Shown here in pieces: positions 17,218-26,158 of a stretch of DNA of 64,000 bases. The stretch comes from Nitrososphaeraceae archaeon. GTDB lineage: Archaea; Thermoproteota; Nitrososphaeria; Nitrososphaerales; Nitrososphaeraceae. The DNA is taken from the NCBI GenBank assembly GCA_031316115.1, contig JALDRC010000005.1:284828-348827 (forward strand). Reading direction: 5' to 3'. A program made the translations under genes and the position numbers. Positions within the stretch are counted from its first letter, which is position 1. Every line of letters starts with the position of its first letter. The notes beneath the pieces are model-generated. The model did not search any database, was not told where the DNA came from, and was given only the letters and a program-made list of their open reading frames with translations.

Positions 17218-17637
17218 TTAGATATTAGTTGATTCTTTAACCTTACCAAAAAATAATTTTACTTTGTATGTAAACATATAGTAAATTATCACACCGTAAA
17301 TTATCACTGAAATAATATATATTAAATCTTGGCTACCTACAAGAGTAATAATTGCAAATATTATTGCAATTATGCTTATTATAAGTGTAATTATACGACC
17401 CCATCCTTTTCCTTTTAAAAGACCCCAAGAAACAATGAAACTTGCTATTCCTAATGCCATTAATGCCAAACCACCTATTGTAATGAGTGATCCAAACTGA
17501 CTAGTTGAAGAATCAGAATCTATGCTAATTAAAGTGCCTGCAAATAAAGGAGCAATTCCAGTAAATAAAAGTATTATTCCACCAAGTATCATAAGAACGG
17601 ATATAATAGTAATTCCAGTCGGGCGACCTTGAGTCAC
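17218..17637 (-). CDS. Small integral membrane protein with four transmembrane helices
   Basis: The 139-residue product starts MTQGRPTGITIISVLMILGG and has four hydrophobic helices (about residues 8-32, 48-70, 77-100, 106-128), with a short charged loop GKGWGR and a basic tail. Proteins opening with RPxGIxII and a helix pair are frequent in Nitrososphaeria and belong to DUF2127-like membrane families of unknown role. It stands alone. Confidence 0.65.
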   Translation of the reverse strand: MTQGRPTGITIISVLMILGGIILLFTGIAPLFAGTLISIDSDSSTSQFGSLITIGGLALMALGIASFIVSWGLLKGKGWGRIITLIISIIAIIFAIITLVGSQDLIYIISVIIYGVIIYYMFTYKVKLFFGKVKESTNI

Positions 17638-18013
17638 ATAACAACAGAGTTTTTGATTAATTTAAGTATTACTTTATGTAATTAATGTTAATTCATAAGT
17701 AAAAAAGTTTAGTTTCTATTGTTATACAGATTAAATTAGCGGTATTATAATCCTGAACGATCAAAAGTAGAATCATACAAGTCGTGGGATTCTAATACTA
17801 ATTTGTATTTAGGTTTTATTATAAGAAACTTAATTAGCAATTACCTATATTAAATTAATTATTACATATGTGTTTGTTTCCTATAATTCCATAAATCTCT
17901 ACTTTTTTATAGAATTTTTCAATTTCCATCTTGAAATTACACATATAGTTATTAGTTAAATGGTAAAAGAATCTTTAAAATATATAAAATATTATTGTTA
18001 TTCTCAATAATCT
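17638..18013. other. Intergenic stretch
   Basis: No gene is visible. GATCAAAAGTAGAATC near 17760 and TTGTATTTAGGTTTT at 17804 look like a worn long-form class 1 repeat. Confidence 0.35.
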
Positions 18014-19573
18014 TTGGCATCAGAAGACAAGATTAGACAAAGAGTAACATTAAAGTATTTTATTGTTTCAATAATTATAGCAGTAATAATTGCAAATACT
18101 ATTGTAATCCTTTCAGAGGCCCACAGTAAGCATTCTATTTCTCTTTGGATATTGAATATAACTACGGGTACTGCTTCAATTTTAGGTATCATCTCTATCT
18201 GCAGATATGGAATTTATGGACTTCACGGTAAATCATATTTGTTTCTTACCCTGGGTCTTATATCTTGGTTTTCTGCTGATTTTACACTTTTATATAATTA
18301 TTATGGATTAGGAATAGAAGAACAAAGATTTGTAACTATTACAGATGCGTTATGGTTTGCTGGATATGGCTTTCTTGCTTTACATTTGTTAATAATAATT
18401 CGGTCTTTGGATGTTAAAATCAAATCTATAGTTTTTGTTGTAATATCAATTATTACAGTACTCTTTGTTAGTTATAATTTACTTAATCTACTTTCTTATG
18501 ATTTTCATACTGCTGATGATTTTATAGTCACTATAGTAACTATTTTGTATCCTATTTTAGATTTTATACTAATCATACCTTCTGCAATAATACTTGTAAC
18601 ATTGAGAAAGGATTATGCACAAAACATTCCTTGGTTTCTTTCTTCCTTATCATTACTAGTCAATGCAATAGCAGATGATGGATATGTCAATGATTTTGTG
18701 ACAGGTAATACAGAAAATTTTTGGTTTTGGGAGCTTTTTTATATATCCGATTTTATTATAATGTCTGGAGGGCTCTGTTAAGATAAGATAATATTCACCT
18801 CCTTTAACCAAAAATTATTGTTATTATTTGTTATTACATCGTTATACATAGAAGTAAAGAATTGTATCCAGTTATGAACATGAAATAGATTACATTCAAT
18901 TTGCTTACAAGGATAGTAATCATCAAATGATTCAATTCTATCTTTAAAATACTGGTTTGCTCTTTCCATCAAACTTTTTTCTATTGAAGAATGTAGATAG
19001 TGTTTTAATTCAATTACATGACACGCTTCCTCGCCATTATGTACCGCCATCTGTATAGACAGTATGTTTTCCATATTTTGTAACTAATGATCTAATGAAT
19101 TTTTCTGCAACAAGCATGTTTCTCTCTTCAGAAATATAGATTCCAAGCACCGAAGAGTTAATTGGTTCTATACATATCCATAACCAAAAATGTTGACTAC
19201 CAATCTGAATAATTGTTTCATCTATAATAAAAGCAGTTACTCTTTTTCTTTTGTAGATCTGACAGGAACCAAACCTTTGTATCCAATTCCAAACAGAAAC
19301 ATGACTCCTTTTATCATCTCTAAATACTACTAATGCTTTAGATGTACTGCGTAGGCTCAAACCAAGAAATACAGATAAAGAGAATACATTACAATAAAAG
19401 AAGCTGTTCTATTTCTTTCAAATTTGATTTGATTCATACGATAAATATAAAGTTCTTAGCTATAGCTGTTTCTGCTTAAGTTAACAGAACCGTCTGGAGC
19501 ATTATTTTGGTATAATAAATTCCATATTTCAAATGCTAAAAGAAATGCAAAATTGAGCAATCATCATAGATAA
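18014..19573 (+). pseudogene. Multi-pass membrane protein gene split by an IS insertion
   Basis: The first part (18014-18770, TTG start, then MASEDKIRQR) encodes about seven hydrophobic helices with charged loops and ends at MSGG where the IS begins. Removing 18771-19491 and one copy of the 8-bp duplication GTCTGGAG restores the frame. It continues GALFWYNKFHISNAKRNAK and stops at 19571-19573. The repaired product is about 280 residues. Proteins with this layout (seven helices, then WxxYN near the end) are common membrane proteins of unknown function in Nitrososphaeria. Only the C-terminal 25 residues are cut off, so a shortened protein could still be made. Confidence 0.75.
18771..19491 (-). 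mobile_element. IS6-like insertion sequence, copy A (transposase decayed)
   Basis: The element is 721 bp. Its ends are GGCTCTGTTAAG and, inverted, GGTTCTGTTAACTTAAG, flanked by the 8-bp direct repeat GTCTGGAG at 18763-18770 and 19492-19499. Length, single transposase and 8-bp duplication fit the IS6 family. The transposase on the minus strand matches the intact one at 40538 ([40 protein letters not shown]) but has a one-base deletion near the N-terminus and a stop plus frameshift after TDGGT. It is dead, although its ends could be mobilised by an active copy. Confidence 0.8.
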
Positions 19574-19741
19574 ATAAATAATTACCTCTGTTAAAACTTT
19601 TATCAGTATTTTTATGTCTTATAAATTATATATATAATAACAATAACAATAACTTGAATAATTATAATAAATTTGAAAACTTAATTTAAATTGAAAATGA
19701 TCTAAATATAGGATTCTAATTGGTGTTTTATAGAATTATAA

Positions 19742-19750
19742 TTTAAATAT
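19742..19750 (+). promoter_or_regulatory. TTTAAATAT promoter box
   Basis: It ends 21 nt before the ATG at 19772. No class 1 repeat lies just upstream here; an IS-disrupted region does. Confidence 0.6.
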
Positions 19751-19771
19751 TATAGACTTTATTGTTATTTG

Positions 19772-20305
19772 ATGAAAAATAATTATTTAATTTTATTTTC
19801 ATTATTTTCAACACTATCAATTCTTCTTGTTGCTGTTGCTTCATTCACCATGTCAGTATATGCACAAGAAGATGGAAATACAACAGATGCAGACATTCCT
19901 AAATTCTTTGCAATACAACATGCACAATCAGGTTCAATTTCAGAGATTAATGAAACTGCATATTCATTAGAATTAAATGATGTTTCTGATAAAACTATTT
20001 TATTCTCTGATAGGCCTGATAGAATTGTAAAGACAGAAATCACTAAAAACTTCATTGGTAATTGGTCTACAGGCGTAGATAGTTTTGCAGATGATGCTCC
20101 TAATGCAGTATTGGTTGTAGACAAAATAGAAGCACAACAAGATACTGCAATAGTTGAATTGTTTAATCCAATTTATGATTTAGATAAAAATTCATTGCAA
20201 TATCAAGTAACTCCAGATAATGTAACATCTATTGATTTGGTAGGTGAGTTTGGACAGGCAACTTTACTCATTGATCCTGGTGGTCAATCTGGTCCTGGAA
20301 CATGA
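19772..20305 (+). CDS. Secreted FSDRPDRIV-family protein
   Basis: I prefer the ATG at 19772 over the TTG one codon earlier because it fits the box spacing of the family. The product of 177 residues has a signal peptide ending VYAQ, then FFAIQHAQSGSISEINET, ILFSDRPDRIVKTEIT, NFIGNWSTGVDSFAD, PNAVLVVDK, ELFNPIYDLDKNSLQYQV and the end DPGGQSGPGT. The last 60 codons and the first 150 bp of the 3' flank nearly match those of the gene at 14324. Function is unknown. Confidence 0.75.
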   Translation: MKNNYLILFSLFSTLSILLVAVASFTMSVYAQEDGNTTDADIPKFFAIQHAQSGSISEINETAYSLELNDVSDKTILFSDRPDRIVKTEITKNFIGNWSTGVDSFADDAPNAVLVVDKIEAQQDTAIVELFNPIYDLDKNSLQYQVTPDNVTSIDLVGEFGQATLLIDPGGQSGPGT

Positions 20306-20465
20306 ACGTGAAAAGTTTAAACATGCTTGATGTATCTATTAAAAAAAATCTTTTTAAAATTTTTATTTTAAACTGATGTTTATAAAATTAATGTTTTGAA
20401 TAGAATTAAGATAAATGACTATAGAATATCTGTGAATAAGATTAGTGGGTATAAAAAACTAATGA

Positions 20466-20513
20466 CCAGTCGGGAGTAATACCTGTAGCAGTGAGAAAAA
20501 TGGAGTCTAATGT
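20466..20513 (+). repeat. Class 1 hairpin repeat R7
   Basis: CAGTCGGGAGTAATACCTGT, then AGCAGTGAGAAAAATGGAG and TCTAATG. It is the counterpart of R5, because the duplication that made the genes at 14324 and 19772 carried the 3' flank along. Confidence 0.7.
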
Positions 20514-20724
20514 TATATTATAATAAATAATTATGAAGATTTGAATGACCTTTGGTATTCTTTAGTGTGTTGTTACGGTAAAATGTTTTGAATATAAGCA
20601 TATTTAGAATAAATCTATATAGATAAGATAGATTTTTGTCAAATAATGATTTGTTATAGATATTTTTAAAATATTTTTTATAAAAAAAATAATTAAACAA
20701 CAACTTGTTATAATTAATTATTTA

Positions 20725-21420
20725 ATGAATTCAATTTTAATTACATTTGTCTTATCAGGTATTTTAGTATCTGGAATATTTTTTATAAATAACAACTACA
20801 ACAGCTACAATCATAATATACTAATAACTGCAAACGGTCAAGAGGAGTCCTACAATGAGTACAATGATCATTACAATTATGATTATAATAATAGATATAA
20901 TTATTCACCACAAGAATAGGAGTACTATGATGATAACTACAATAATGATTATATTTACAAAACAAGAGATTCACAAAAGTCTAAATTATTTGCAATACAC
21001 CATGTAGAATCTGGTACAATATCAGAAATCAATTCAAATACCTTTTCTTTAGAATTAAATGGTGTAGCTGATAATACTATATTATTTTCAGATACCGAAT
21101 ATAGAATTATTAAATCTATAAGCACAGAAGATTTTGTAAATGGTTGGAATGTTCAAAAGGATAGTTTTGGAAATGTTTATTTAAATGGGTTATTGTTTTT
21201 TGGTAAAGAAAAGTTAGAGTCTTTATCAATAGAATTATTTAATCCTGTATATGATGCAGATGAAAAGATATTACAATTTGACGTAATTATAGAGAATACA
21301 ATAGATATTGATTTACTAAATGAATCTGACCAAGCTACATTGGTAGTTGGAGTTGGTGGTTGTTCCTGTAGTACACTACTTATGAATTTGGAGCATGTTT
21401 CAGTAATAGGAACAGAATAA
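20725..21420 (+). pseudogene. Secreted FSDRPDRIV-family gene with one internal TAG
   Basis: A single frame of 231 codons runs from the ATG at 20725 to TAA at 21418-21420, broken only by TAG at 20917-20919. Before it are a signal peptide and an Asn/Tyr-rich segment (YNEYNDHYNYDYNNRYN); after it are LFAIHHVESGTISEINSNTF, ILFSDTEYRIIKSIST, VNGWN, IELFNPVYDADEKIL and a CSC motif. The continued frame on both sides means a recent nonsense change, readthrough, or a downstream restart. Pyrrolysine is unlikely in this lineage. The core is diverged (SDTEYR instead of SDRPDR). Confidence 0.75.
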
Positions 21421-21560
21421 TAAAATATATTTTTTATAAGGATTATAGAAAATATTTTTACTAAAATTTCTACTGTTAGATATTATGAACCAAATTTAAC
21501 TAATTCTATAATTTAAAGTTAAAACAAAATTTTAATATTAAATATTCTCATAAGCAAGTA

Positions 21561-22148
21561 ATGAATAAAATTAAAAATATAAAACTATTCGTATTGCTTT
21601 CATTTTCAGTTACACTAACAACAATAATACTTGTTAGCACTACAACATCAATTCAATCAATCTATTCTGAAGATGATATAAATGGTAAGAATCTTGGCAA
21701 ATTCTTTACTTCACCAATTTTAAGCCTTCAACAAGCAAGTTCTGGCACAATTTCACAAATCAATTCTACTGCATATTTATTGCAATTAAATGATGTTTCA
21801 GATAAAACAATTTCTTTTAAAGACAGACCATATAGAAATGTTACGTCTTTGAGTACAGAATATTTTGTAGATGTTTGGAATATGCTAAAAGGAGCAGAGG
21901 AAAGTTATGCTAAAGTACCACCAAATGCGGCTTTAATTGTTGATGAGATACAAAAAGGAGAATTAGAACAAGATACAGTTGTGATAGAGCTTTACAATCC
22001 TGTATATAATGAAGATACAAAAATACTAAGATATGATTTCACAGTTGTTGATAATTCTACATTTAGTGATTTACCATTGGATATAGGACAATCAGCCCTT
22101 TTAATAGATGGAGCCTATGCTGGTCAAAGCCATGGATCAACCCGGTAA
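21561..22148 (+). CDS. Secreted FSDRPDRIV-family protein, diverged member
   Basis: The 195-residue product has an unusual signal peptide (MNKIKNIKLFVLLSFSVTLT, cleavage near IYSED). The core reads SLQQASSGTISQINSTAYLL, DVSDKTISFKDRPYRNVTSL, YFVDVWNMLKGAEES, PPNAALIVDEIQ, IELYNPVYNEDTKILRYDF and closes SALLIDG. So FSDRPDR has become FKDRPYR. It is longer than its relatives in the central linker. A worn class 1 repeat (R8) directly follows the stop. Function is unknown. Confidence 0.7.
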   Translation: MNKIKNIKLFVLLSFSVTLTTIILVSTTTSIQSIYSEDDINGKNLGKFFTSPILSLQQASSGTISQINSTAYLLQLNDVSDKTISFKDRPYRNVTSLSTEYFVDVWNMLKGAEESYAKVPPNAALIVDEIQKGELEQDTVVIELYNPVYNEDTKILRYDFTVVDNSTFSDLPLDIGQSALLIDGAYAGQSHGSTR

Positions 22149-22151
22149 GGA

Positions 22152-22198
22152 ATTAGGAGACCAATGTAAAGATAATGCTAACTTGTATTTAGCTTTTC
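22152..22198 (+). repeat. Partial class 1 repeat R8 (right half)
   Basis: ATTAGGAGACCAATGTAAAG then ATAATGCTAACTTGTATTTAG and CTTTTCTC match the right half of the long form. The left half is missing or replaced by the end of the gene at 21561. It sits directly between a stop codon and the next promoter, in a terminator-like position. Confidence 0.65.
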
Positions 22199-22279
22199 TC
22201 TATTGAATTTATTTTTTAAAATTAGTTAATTTAAAAATAATTATTTTTTTAAATTAAAATAAGTTATAGTGTAAATATT

Positions 22280-23065
22280 ATGGATTTGCAGAATATTCAA
22301 CAAGAACAACAGCAACAACAACAAACAAGACATGACCACCAAACTCAACATACAGCTATTGTTACTGGAAGTACAAGAGGTATAGGTAAAGAAACTGCAT
22401 TACTTTTATTAAAAAATGAAATGAATGTAATAATATCCTCAAGCAATCAGGAAAATGTAGATCATATGATACAAGAAATATATGAAAAATTTCCCTCTAA
22501 AAAAGATAATATTTTAGGAATACAGTGTGATGTTAGCAAATATTCTGAGGTAAAATCTCTTGTAGATAAAACCATAGAAAGATTTGGAAGGATTGATATT
22601 CTTGTAAATAATGCAGGTATTGTGTCTTACAAAAATATAATAGATACAACAGAAGACGAATGGAATAAAACAATTGATATTAATTTAAAAGGTGTTTTTC
22701 TATTTACCAAGGAAGTTCTTCCACATATGATTGAAAATAAATCTGGTGGTGTGATAATAAATGTTAGTTCAGGTGCTGGAAAGTCTGGTTTTGCAAACAT
22801 GGCTTCATATTGTGCAAGCAAATTTGGAATAATAGGTTTGACTGAAAGTATAGCTGAAGAAGTTGCTGATAAAAATATCAAAATTATGGCAATTTGCCCT
22901 GGTGGAGTAGATACAAAAATGATTAAAGATCTTATCAATCAAGGAGTAGATAGATCTGGTATGAAATTGCTCAAACCAGGAGATGTTGCAGAAAAGATTT
23001 ATGATATGATATCAAATCAAAAAAAATATGCTAATGGACAATCAATAGAGTTTTATAATAATTAA
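22280..23065 (+). CDS. SDR-family oxidoreductase
   Basis: The 261-residue product has a Gln/His-rich start of about 24 residues and then a classical short-chain dehydrogenase: TGSTRGIGKE (residues 29-38) binds NAD(P), DILVNNAGIVS is the NNAG motif, VSSGAGKSG supplies the catalytic serine, and SYCASK the Tyr-x-x-x-Lys pair. The end has CPGGVDTKM. Closest in type to 3-oxoacyl-reductase-like SDRs; the substrate is unknown. It is cytoplasmic and stands alone between a secreted-family gene and an IS. Confidence 0.85.
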   Translation: MDLQNIQQEQQQQQQTRHDHQTQHTAIVTGSTRGIGKETALLLLKNEMNVIISSSNQENVDHMIQEIYEKFPSKKDNILGIQCDVSKYSEVKSLVDKTIERFGRIDILVNNAGIVSYKNIIDTTEDEWNKTIDINLKGVFLFTKEVLPHMIENKSGGVIINVSSGAGKSGFANMASYCASKFGIIGLTESIAEEVADKNIKIMAICPGGVDTKMIKDLINQGVDRSGMKLLKPGDVAEKIYDMISNQKKYANGQSIEFYNN

Positions 23066-23106
23066 TCAATAAATAAAATTATGATGTATTTATTTATTAA
23101 ATAATT

Positions 23107-24272
23107 GAGGCTGGGTCATAATTATTCTATTTTCATAACGAATAAAGCTAGTTTATTGATATATGATGTTTTGGTGGAACGACCATACAAACCAATAAAC
23201 TAGCAGTACAAAATAGATCTGTATCTATTCTAATTAGCATTTTGTATTTGATTGGTTTGATTCGTTGGCCACATAATAATAAATCACGATCTGGAAGACC
23301 ATATGTCTACTCTCCTACTGTTATTTTGAGATGCTTTATAGTACGTATATGGTTTCGATTAGACTCCAATAGGGCATTATATGAATATCTTGCAATGGAT
23401 CTATGGTATAACAGAAAAGTAATGAAAGTATGTGGACTATCAAGAATACCTAGTAGAAGAACGTTTGATAGACGTATTGCTACAATATCTAGAGATATTA
23501 AAAACAGAATTACTACAATGGGTGAACTTTTTGTTCATGATAAAATAATAGATCCATCTGTTCTTTCAGCAGATAGTACCCTTATCAAAGCCAAAGGTTA
23601 TGTCTGGCATAAATCCTCTATGGAAGAGGGAGTAGTACCACGTTCTGGTATCGATACTGATGCAATGTGGGGATTCAGTCATACCAAGGGATGGATATTT
23701 GGATATAAACTACATATGATATCAAGTACTGGTTCTATTATAGTACCATTGGCTGCAGATTTTACAACGGCCAATATACCTGACAATCAGATATACAGTA
23801 TATTGGCAGCAAGTCTACCTGTTACAATAATTAAAAGAACATTATACATGTCTGCAGATCCTGGATATGATGATCATGAACTGTATGATCTCAGCAATAG
23901 CATGGAATTTAGATTGTTGTGTCCTGTACAAAGATATAAAAATACACCTCCTGACAGAATAAAATTGATAGAATTTTATGAATCAAATGTTGGACAGTCA
24001 ATCTATTCTCTGAGAAGTACATCTATAGAACCTTTGATAGGGCATATCAAATCGGCATTCATGATAAAGCCAGTACCTGTTAGAGGATATGATAAGGTTT
24101 GTGCTATAGTACTGTTATCGGTCTTGCTATACCAGTTACTTGTATACTATAACTGTAAAACTAACTACAGAGATAACCCTATGGCAATCAAATACATGCT
24201 AGGAACATAAAAATTGATAATTCAATACTGCTTACGTGACAATATTTGCTAACTGAATTATGACCCAGTCTC
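23107..24272 (+). mobile_element. IS5-like insertion sequence with complete ends
   Basis: The element is 1,166 bp. The left end GAGGCTGGGTCATAATT and the right end AATTATGACCCAGTCTC are inverted repeats with one mismatch over 17 bp. Both are flanked by the 8-bp direct repeat AAATAATT (23099-23106 and 24273-24280). An 8-bp duplication fits the ISH1-type group of IS5. Intact ends, intact duplication and one uninterrupted transposase frame mean it is recent and may be active. Confidence 0.85.
23242..24210 (+). CDS. IS5-like DDE transposase
   Basis: The 322-residue frame begins with TTG. An open frame extends upstream to 23167 with coding-like residues but no standard start. The DDE core shows SADSTLIKAKG (first Asp), ADPGYDDHELYD (second Asp) and a Glu region near SIEPLIGHIKSAF. 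GFSHTKGWIFGYKLHM between them is typical of IS4/IS5-type transposases. It cuts and pastes the element at 23107-24272. No other copy is in the window. Confidence 0.85.
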   Translation: MYLIGLIRWPHNNKSRSGRPYVYSPTVILRCFIVRIWFRLDSNRALYEYLAMDLWYNRKVMKVCGLSRIPSRRTFDRRIATISRDIKNRITTMGELFVHDKIIDPSVLSADSTLIKAKGYVWHKSSMEEGVVPRSGIDTDAMWGFSHTKGWIFGYKLHMISSTGSIIVPLAADFTTANIPDNQIYSILAASLPVTIIKRTLYMSADPGYDDHELYDLSNSMEFRLLCPVQRYKNTPPDRIKLIEFYESNVGQSIYSLRSTSIEPLIGHIKSAFMIKPVPVRGYDKVCAIVLLSVLLYQLLVYYNCKTNYRDNPMAIKYMLGT

Positions 24273-24385
24273 AAATAATTGTTTGTTTATAATTATTAGA
24301 ATCAAATAATAATTGTACTAACAAAATTAATTTTATTTTATACTTTACAAAAAATATTTTTATTTATTTATTTTTTATTTTTTTA

Positions 24386-24793
24386 TTATTTCCATTCCCA
24401 AACTTTTCCTGAATGGTGATTTTCATGTGCCTCTGCTTCAACTGCTCCTACGGTATTGTTAAGAAATGAGAGTTTCCCATTAGATGATGTTTTATAGAAA
24501 TTTGTAGCTCTAAAAATTGTTCCTCTTTTCTCCATCGAACGACCTATGCCATAGCCTTTGTAACTTGCTGTTCCTTCACCATTCTTTGTAGTAATTAACG
24601 CCTCTGCTTCACCATAAACTATATCTTTACCTGTAGGAATAGTCCAAAATGTTGAGGTTATAGTTACATCGATATTTTTGAATTTTCCTTCCTCTATCAA
24701 TGTATATTCAATTTTATTTTCTTCGGCATTTAATACTCTTGTACCGATAATTCTTCCTTTTCCTTCATAAATTAGGTCACCTAACATAGCCAT
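24386..24793 (-). CDS. Paralog of the secreted protein at 5953, lacking a signal peptide
   Basis: The 135-residue product begins MAMLGDLIYEGKGRIIGTRV, which aligns with residue 50 onward of the 180-residue protein at 5953. The later blocks also match (FWTIPTGKD, GYGIGRSMEKRG, NFYKTSS, LSFLNN, GKVWEWK). It lacks the signal peptide, so this form should be cytoplasmic while its relative is exported. A beta-barrel ligand-binding fold is plausible but unproved. It is divergent from the gene at 24866. Confidence 0.65.
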   Translation of the reverse strand: MAMLGDLIYEGKGRIIGTRVLNAEENKIEYTLIEEGKFKNIDVTITSTFWTIPTGKDIVYGEAEALITTKNGEGTASYKGYGIGRSMEKRGTIFRATNFYKTSSNGKLSFLNNTVGAVEAEAHENHHSGKVWEWK

Positions 24794-24865
24794 TTGTATC
24801 TAATTCTTCTTTTTATATTTATATAAGATTAGAATATATTTAGTTCTTTTCTTATAAGGCTGTTA

Positions 24866-25378
24866 ATGATTAAATTATCATTATTCTTAATTTTAGGAAT
24901 TGTTTCTTCATTGGTGTTATTTAGTAATAATATGATATATGGACAGCAACCAGAAAATATAACTTCCTCCAATGAACCAATCAATTTCATTGCAATACAA
25001 CATGCTCAATCTGGTTCAATTTCTAAAGTAAATGCAACAACTAATTTCTTGGAATTACATGATGTATCAAACCCTATCTTATTCTCAGATAGACCAGATA
25101 GGATTGTGAAGACAGAAAGTACTCAACAGTTTTTAGATAGATGGTATGATGCAGGTATAGATGCAAAAAATAGTTTCTTTTCAGATCCACCTAATGCTGC
25201 TTTAGTTATAGATGACCAAGATGGCCAGGATGTAGCAATTCTTGAATTGTTTGAACCTGCATATGATTATGATTCTAACGTTTTGGTATATAATTTCAAT
25301 TATCTAAATAATACAATTAGTAAATTGCCAAATGAGTTTGGACAAACTACTTTAGTAATAGACATGCAACCTCAATAG
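24866..25378 (+). CDS. Secreted FSDRPDRIV-family protein, second subfamily
   Basis: The 170-residue product has its own type of signal peptide (MIKLSLFLILGIVSSLVLF, cleavage near IYGQQ). From FIAIQHAQSGSISKVNATTN onward it follows the subfamily of the gene at 15107 almost residue by residue: LHDVSNPILFSDRPDRIV, QQFLDRWYDAGIDAKN, SDPPNAALVIDDQ, LFEPAYDYDSNVLVYNF. The mixed origin (different leader, near-identical core) suggests recombination between leader and core. It lacks the usual TTTAAATAT box. Function is unknown. Confidence 0.75.
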   Translation: MIKLSLFLILGIVSSLVLFSNNMIYGQQPENITSSNEPINFIAIQHAQSGSISKVNATTNFLELHDVSNPILFSDRPDRIVKTESTQQFLDRWYDAGIDAKNSFFSDPPNAALVIDDQDGQDVAILELFEPAYDYDSNVLVYNFNYLNNTISKLPNEFGQTTLVIDMQPQ

Positions 25379-25470
25379 ATTATAAAAGGAGGTTGGATAA
25401 ACTACTTTAGTAATAGATGGTAATCATCCAATACACATACACTGATTTTGTAACCAATGAAAACACAGTC

Positions 25471-25514
25471 ATGTTAAGAGTAATACCTATAGCGGTTCTA
25501 AAAGTAGAGTCCGA
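25471..25514 (+). repeat. Class 1 hairpin repeat R9
   Basis: ATGTTAAGAGTAATACCTAT, then AGCGGTTCTAAAAGTAGAG and TCCGAAT. It lies about 90 bp after the gene at 24866 and ends 50 nt before the ATG at 25565. Confidence 0.7.
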
Positions 25515-25534
25515 ATAAATTTATTTGGTAATAA

Positions 25535-25543
25535 TTTAAATAT
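25535..25543 (+). promoter_or_regulatory. TTTAAATAT promoter box
   Basis: It ends 21 nt before the ATG at 25565, between repeat R9 and the gene. Confidence 0.6.
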
Positions 25544-25564
25544 TATAATCTTTACAAGCAAGTA

Positions 25565-26101
25565 ATGAAAAATAATTTTAGTATACCAATATTCCTTTCT
25601 GTAATATCAATTCTTTTTATTGCTGCAAGTTACTCAACAGTTTATGCTCAGGAAAATATGACAGATTCAGACAAGCCAAAATTCTTTTCAATTCAGCACT
25701 CTAATTCTGGAAAGATATCTAAAATCAATGAAACTTCTTATTCTTTAGAGTTAAATGACGTTTCAGACAAAACTATTTTATTTTCAGATAGACCTGATAG
25801 AATTGTTACTTCTGTGAGTACATCAGATTTCATTGGTAACTGGTCTACTGGAGTAAATAGTTTTACAGTGGATGCTCCTAATGCTGTTTTGGTTATAGAT
25901 GAATTAGAAGAACAAGATGATGTAATAATAAAATTGTTTAATCCTATTTATGATGTAGATAAAAAGACATTAAAATATGAAGTAATTCAAGATAATTCAA
26001 CAACGATCGAATTACCAGAAAAGTTTGGACAATCTACTTTAGTAATAGATGATATTAGCGTATATGCTGGTATTGTTAATCATTCTGTCAGGATAACCTA
26101 A
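25565..26101 (+). CDS. Secreted FSDRPDRIV-family protein
   Basis: The 178-residue product has a signal peptide ending VYAQE, then FFSIQHSNSGKISKINETSY, DVSDKTILFSDRPDRIVTS, DFIGNWSTGVNSFTVD, PNAVLVIDE, KLFNPIYDVDKKTLKYEV and FGQSTLVIDD, with a short unrelated tail. It combines a first-subfamily core with SKIN in place of SEIN. The class 2 repeat at 26113 follows its stop by 11 nt. Function is unknown. Confidence 0.75.
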   Translation: MKNNFSIPIFLSVISILFIAASYSTVYAQENMTDSDKPKFFSIQHSNSGKISKINETSYSLELNDVSDKTILFSDRPDRIVTSVSTSDFIGNWSTGVNSFTVDAPNAVLVIDELEEQDDVIIKLFNPIYDVDKKTLKYEVIQDNSTTIELPEKFGQSTLVIDDISVYAGIVNHSVRIT

Positions 26102-26112
26102 AAACCCTTGAG

Positions 26113-26158
26113 TCCGTCGGGAGTTGAATCCTCCATGTAGTGGGGTTCTACTACATTG
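26113..26158 (+). repeat. Class 2 hairpin repeat, copy 3
   Basis: TCCGTCGGGAGTTGAATCC is followed by ATGTAGT and ACTACAT, which pair around GGGGTTCT, and a run of eight T follows at 26168. The left half (CCGTCGGGAGT) is the same as in class 1, so the two classes are related. The place directly after a stop codon with a T run behind it fits a terminator. Confidence 0.75.

Noticed and set aside
19783..20124. Minus-strand frame opposite the secreted-family gene at 19772 (and the similar one at 36361-36618)
   Set aside because: Shadow frames caused by the composition of the family genes; no start context and no recognisable protein.
20917..20919. TAG read as pyrrolysine
   Set aside because: No Pyl machinery is visible and such decoding is not known from this lineage; related genes have ordinary codons there. 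A nonsense mutation is simpler.
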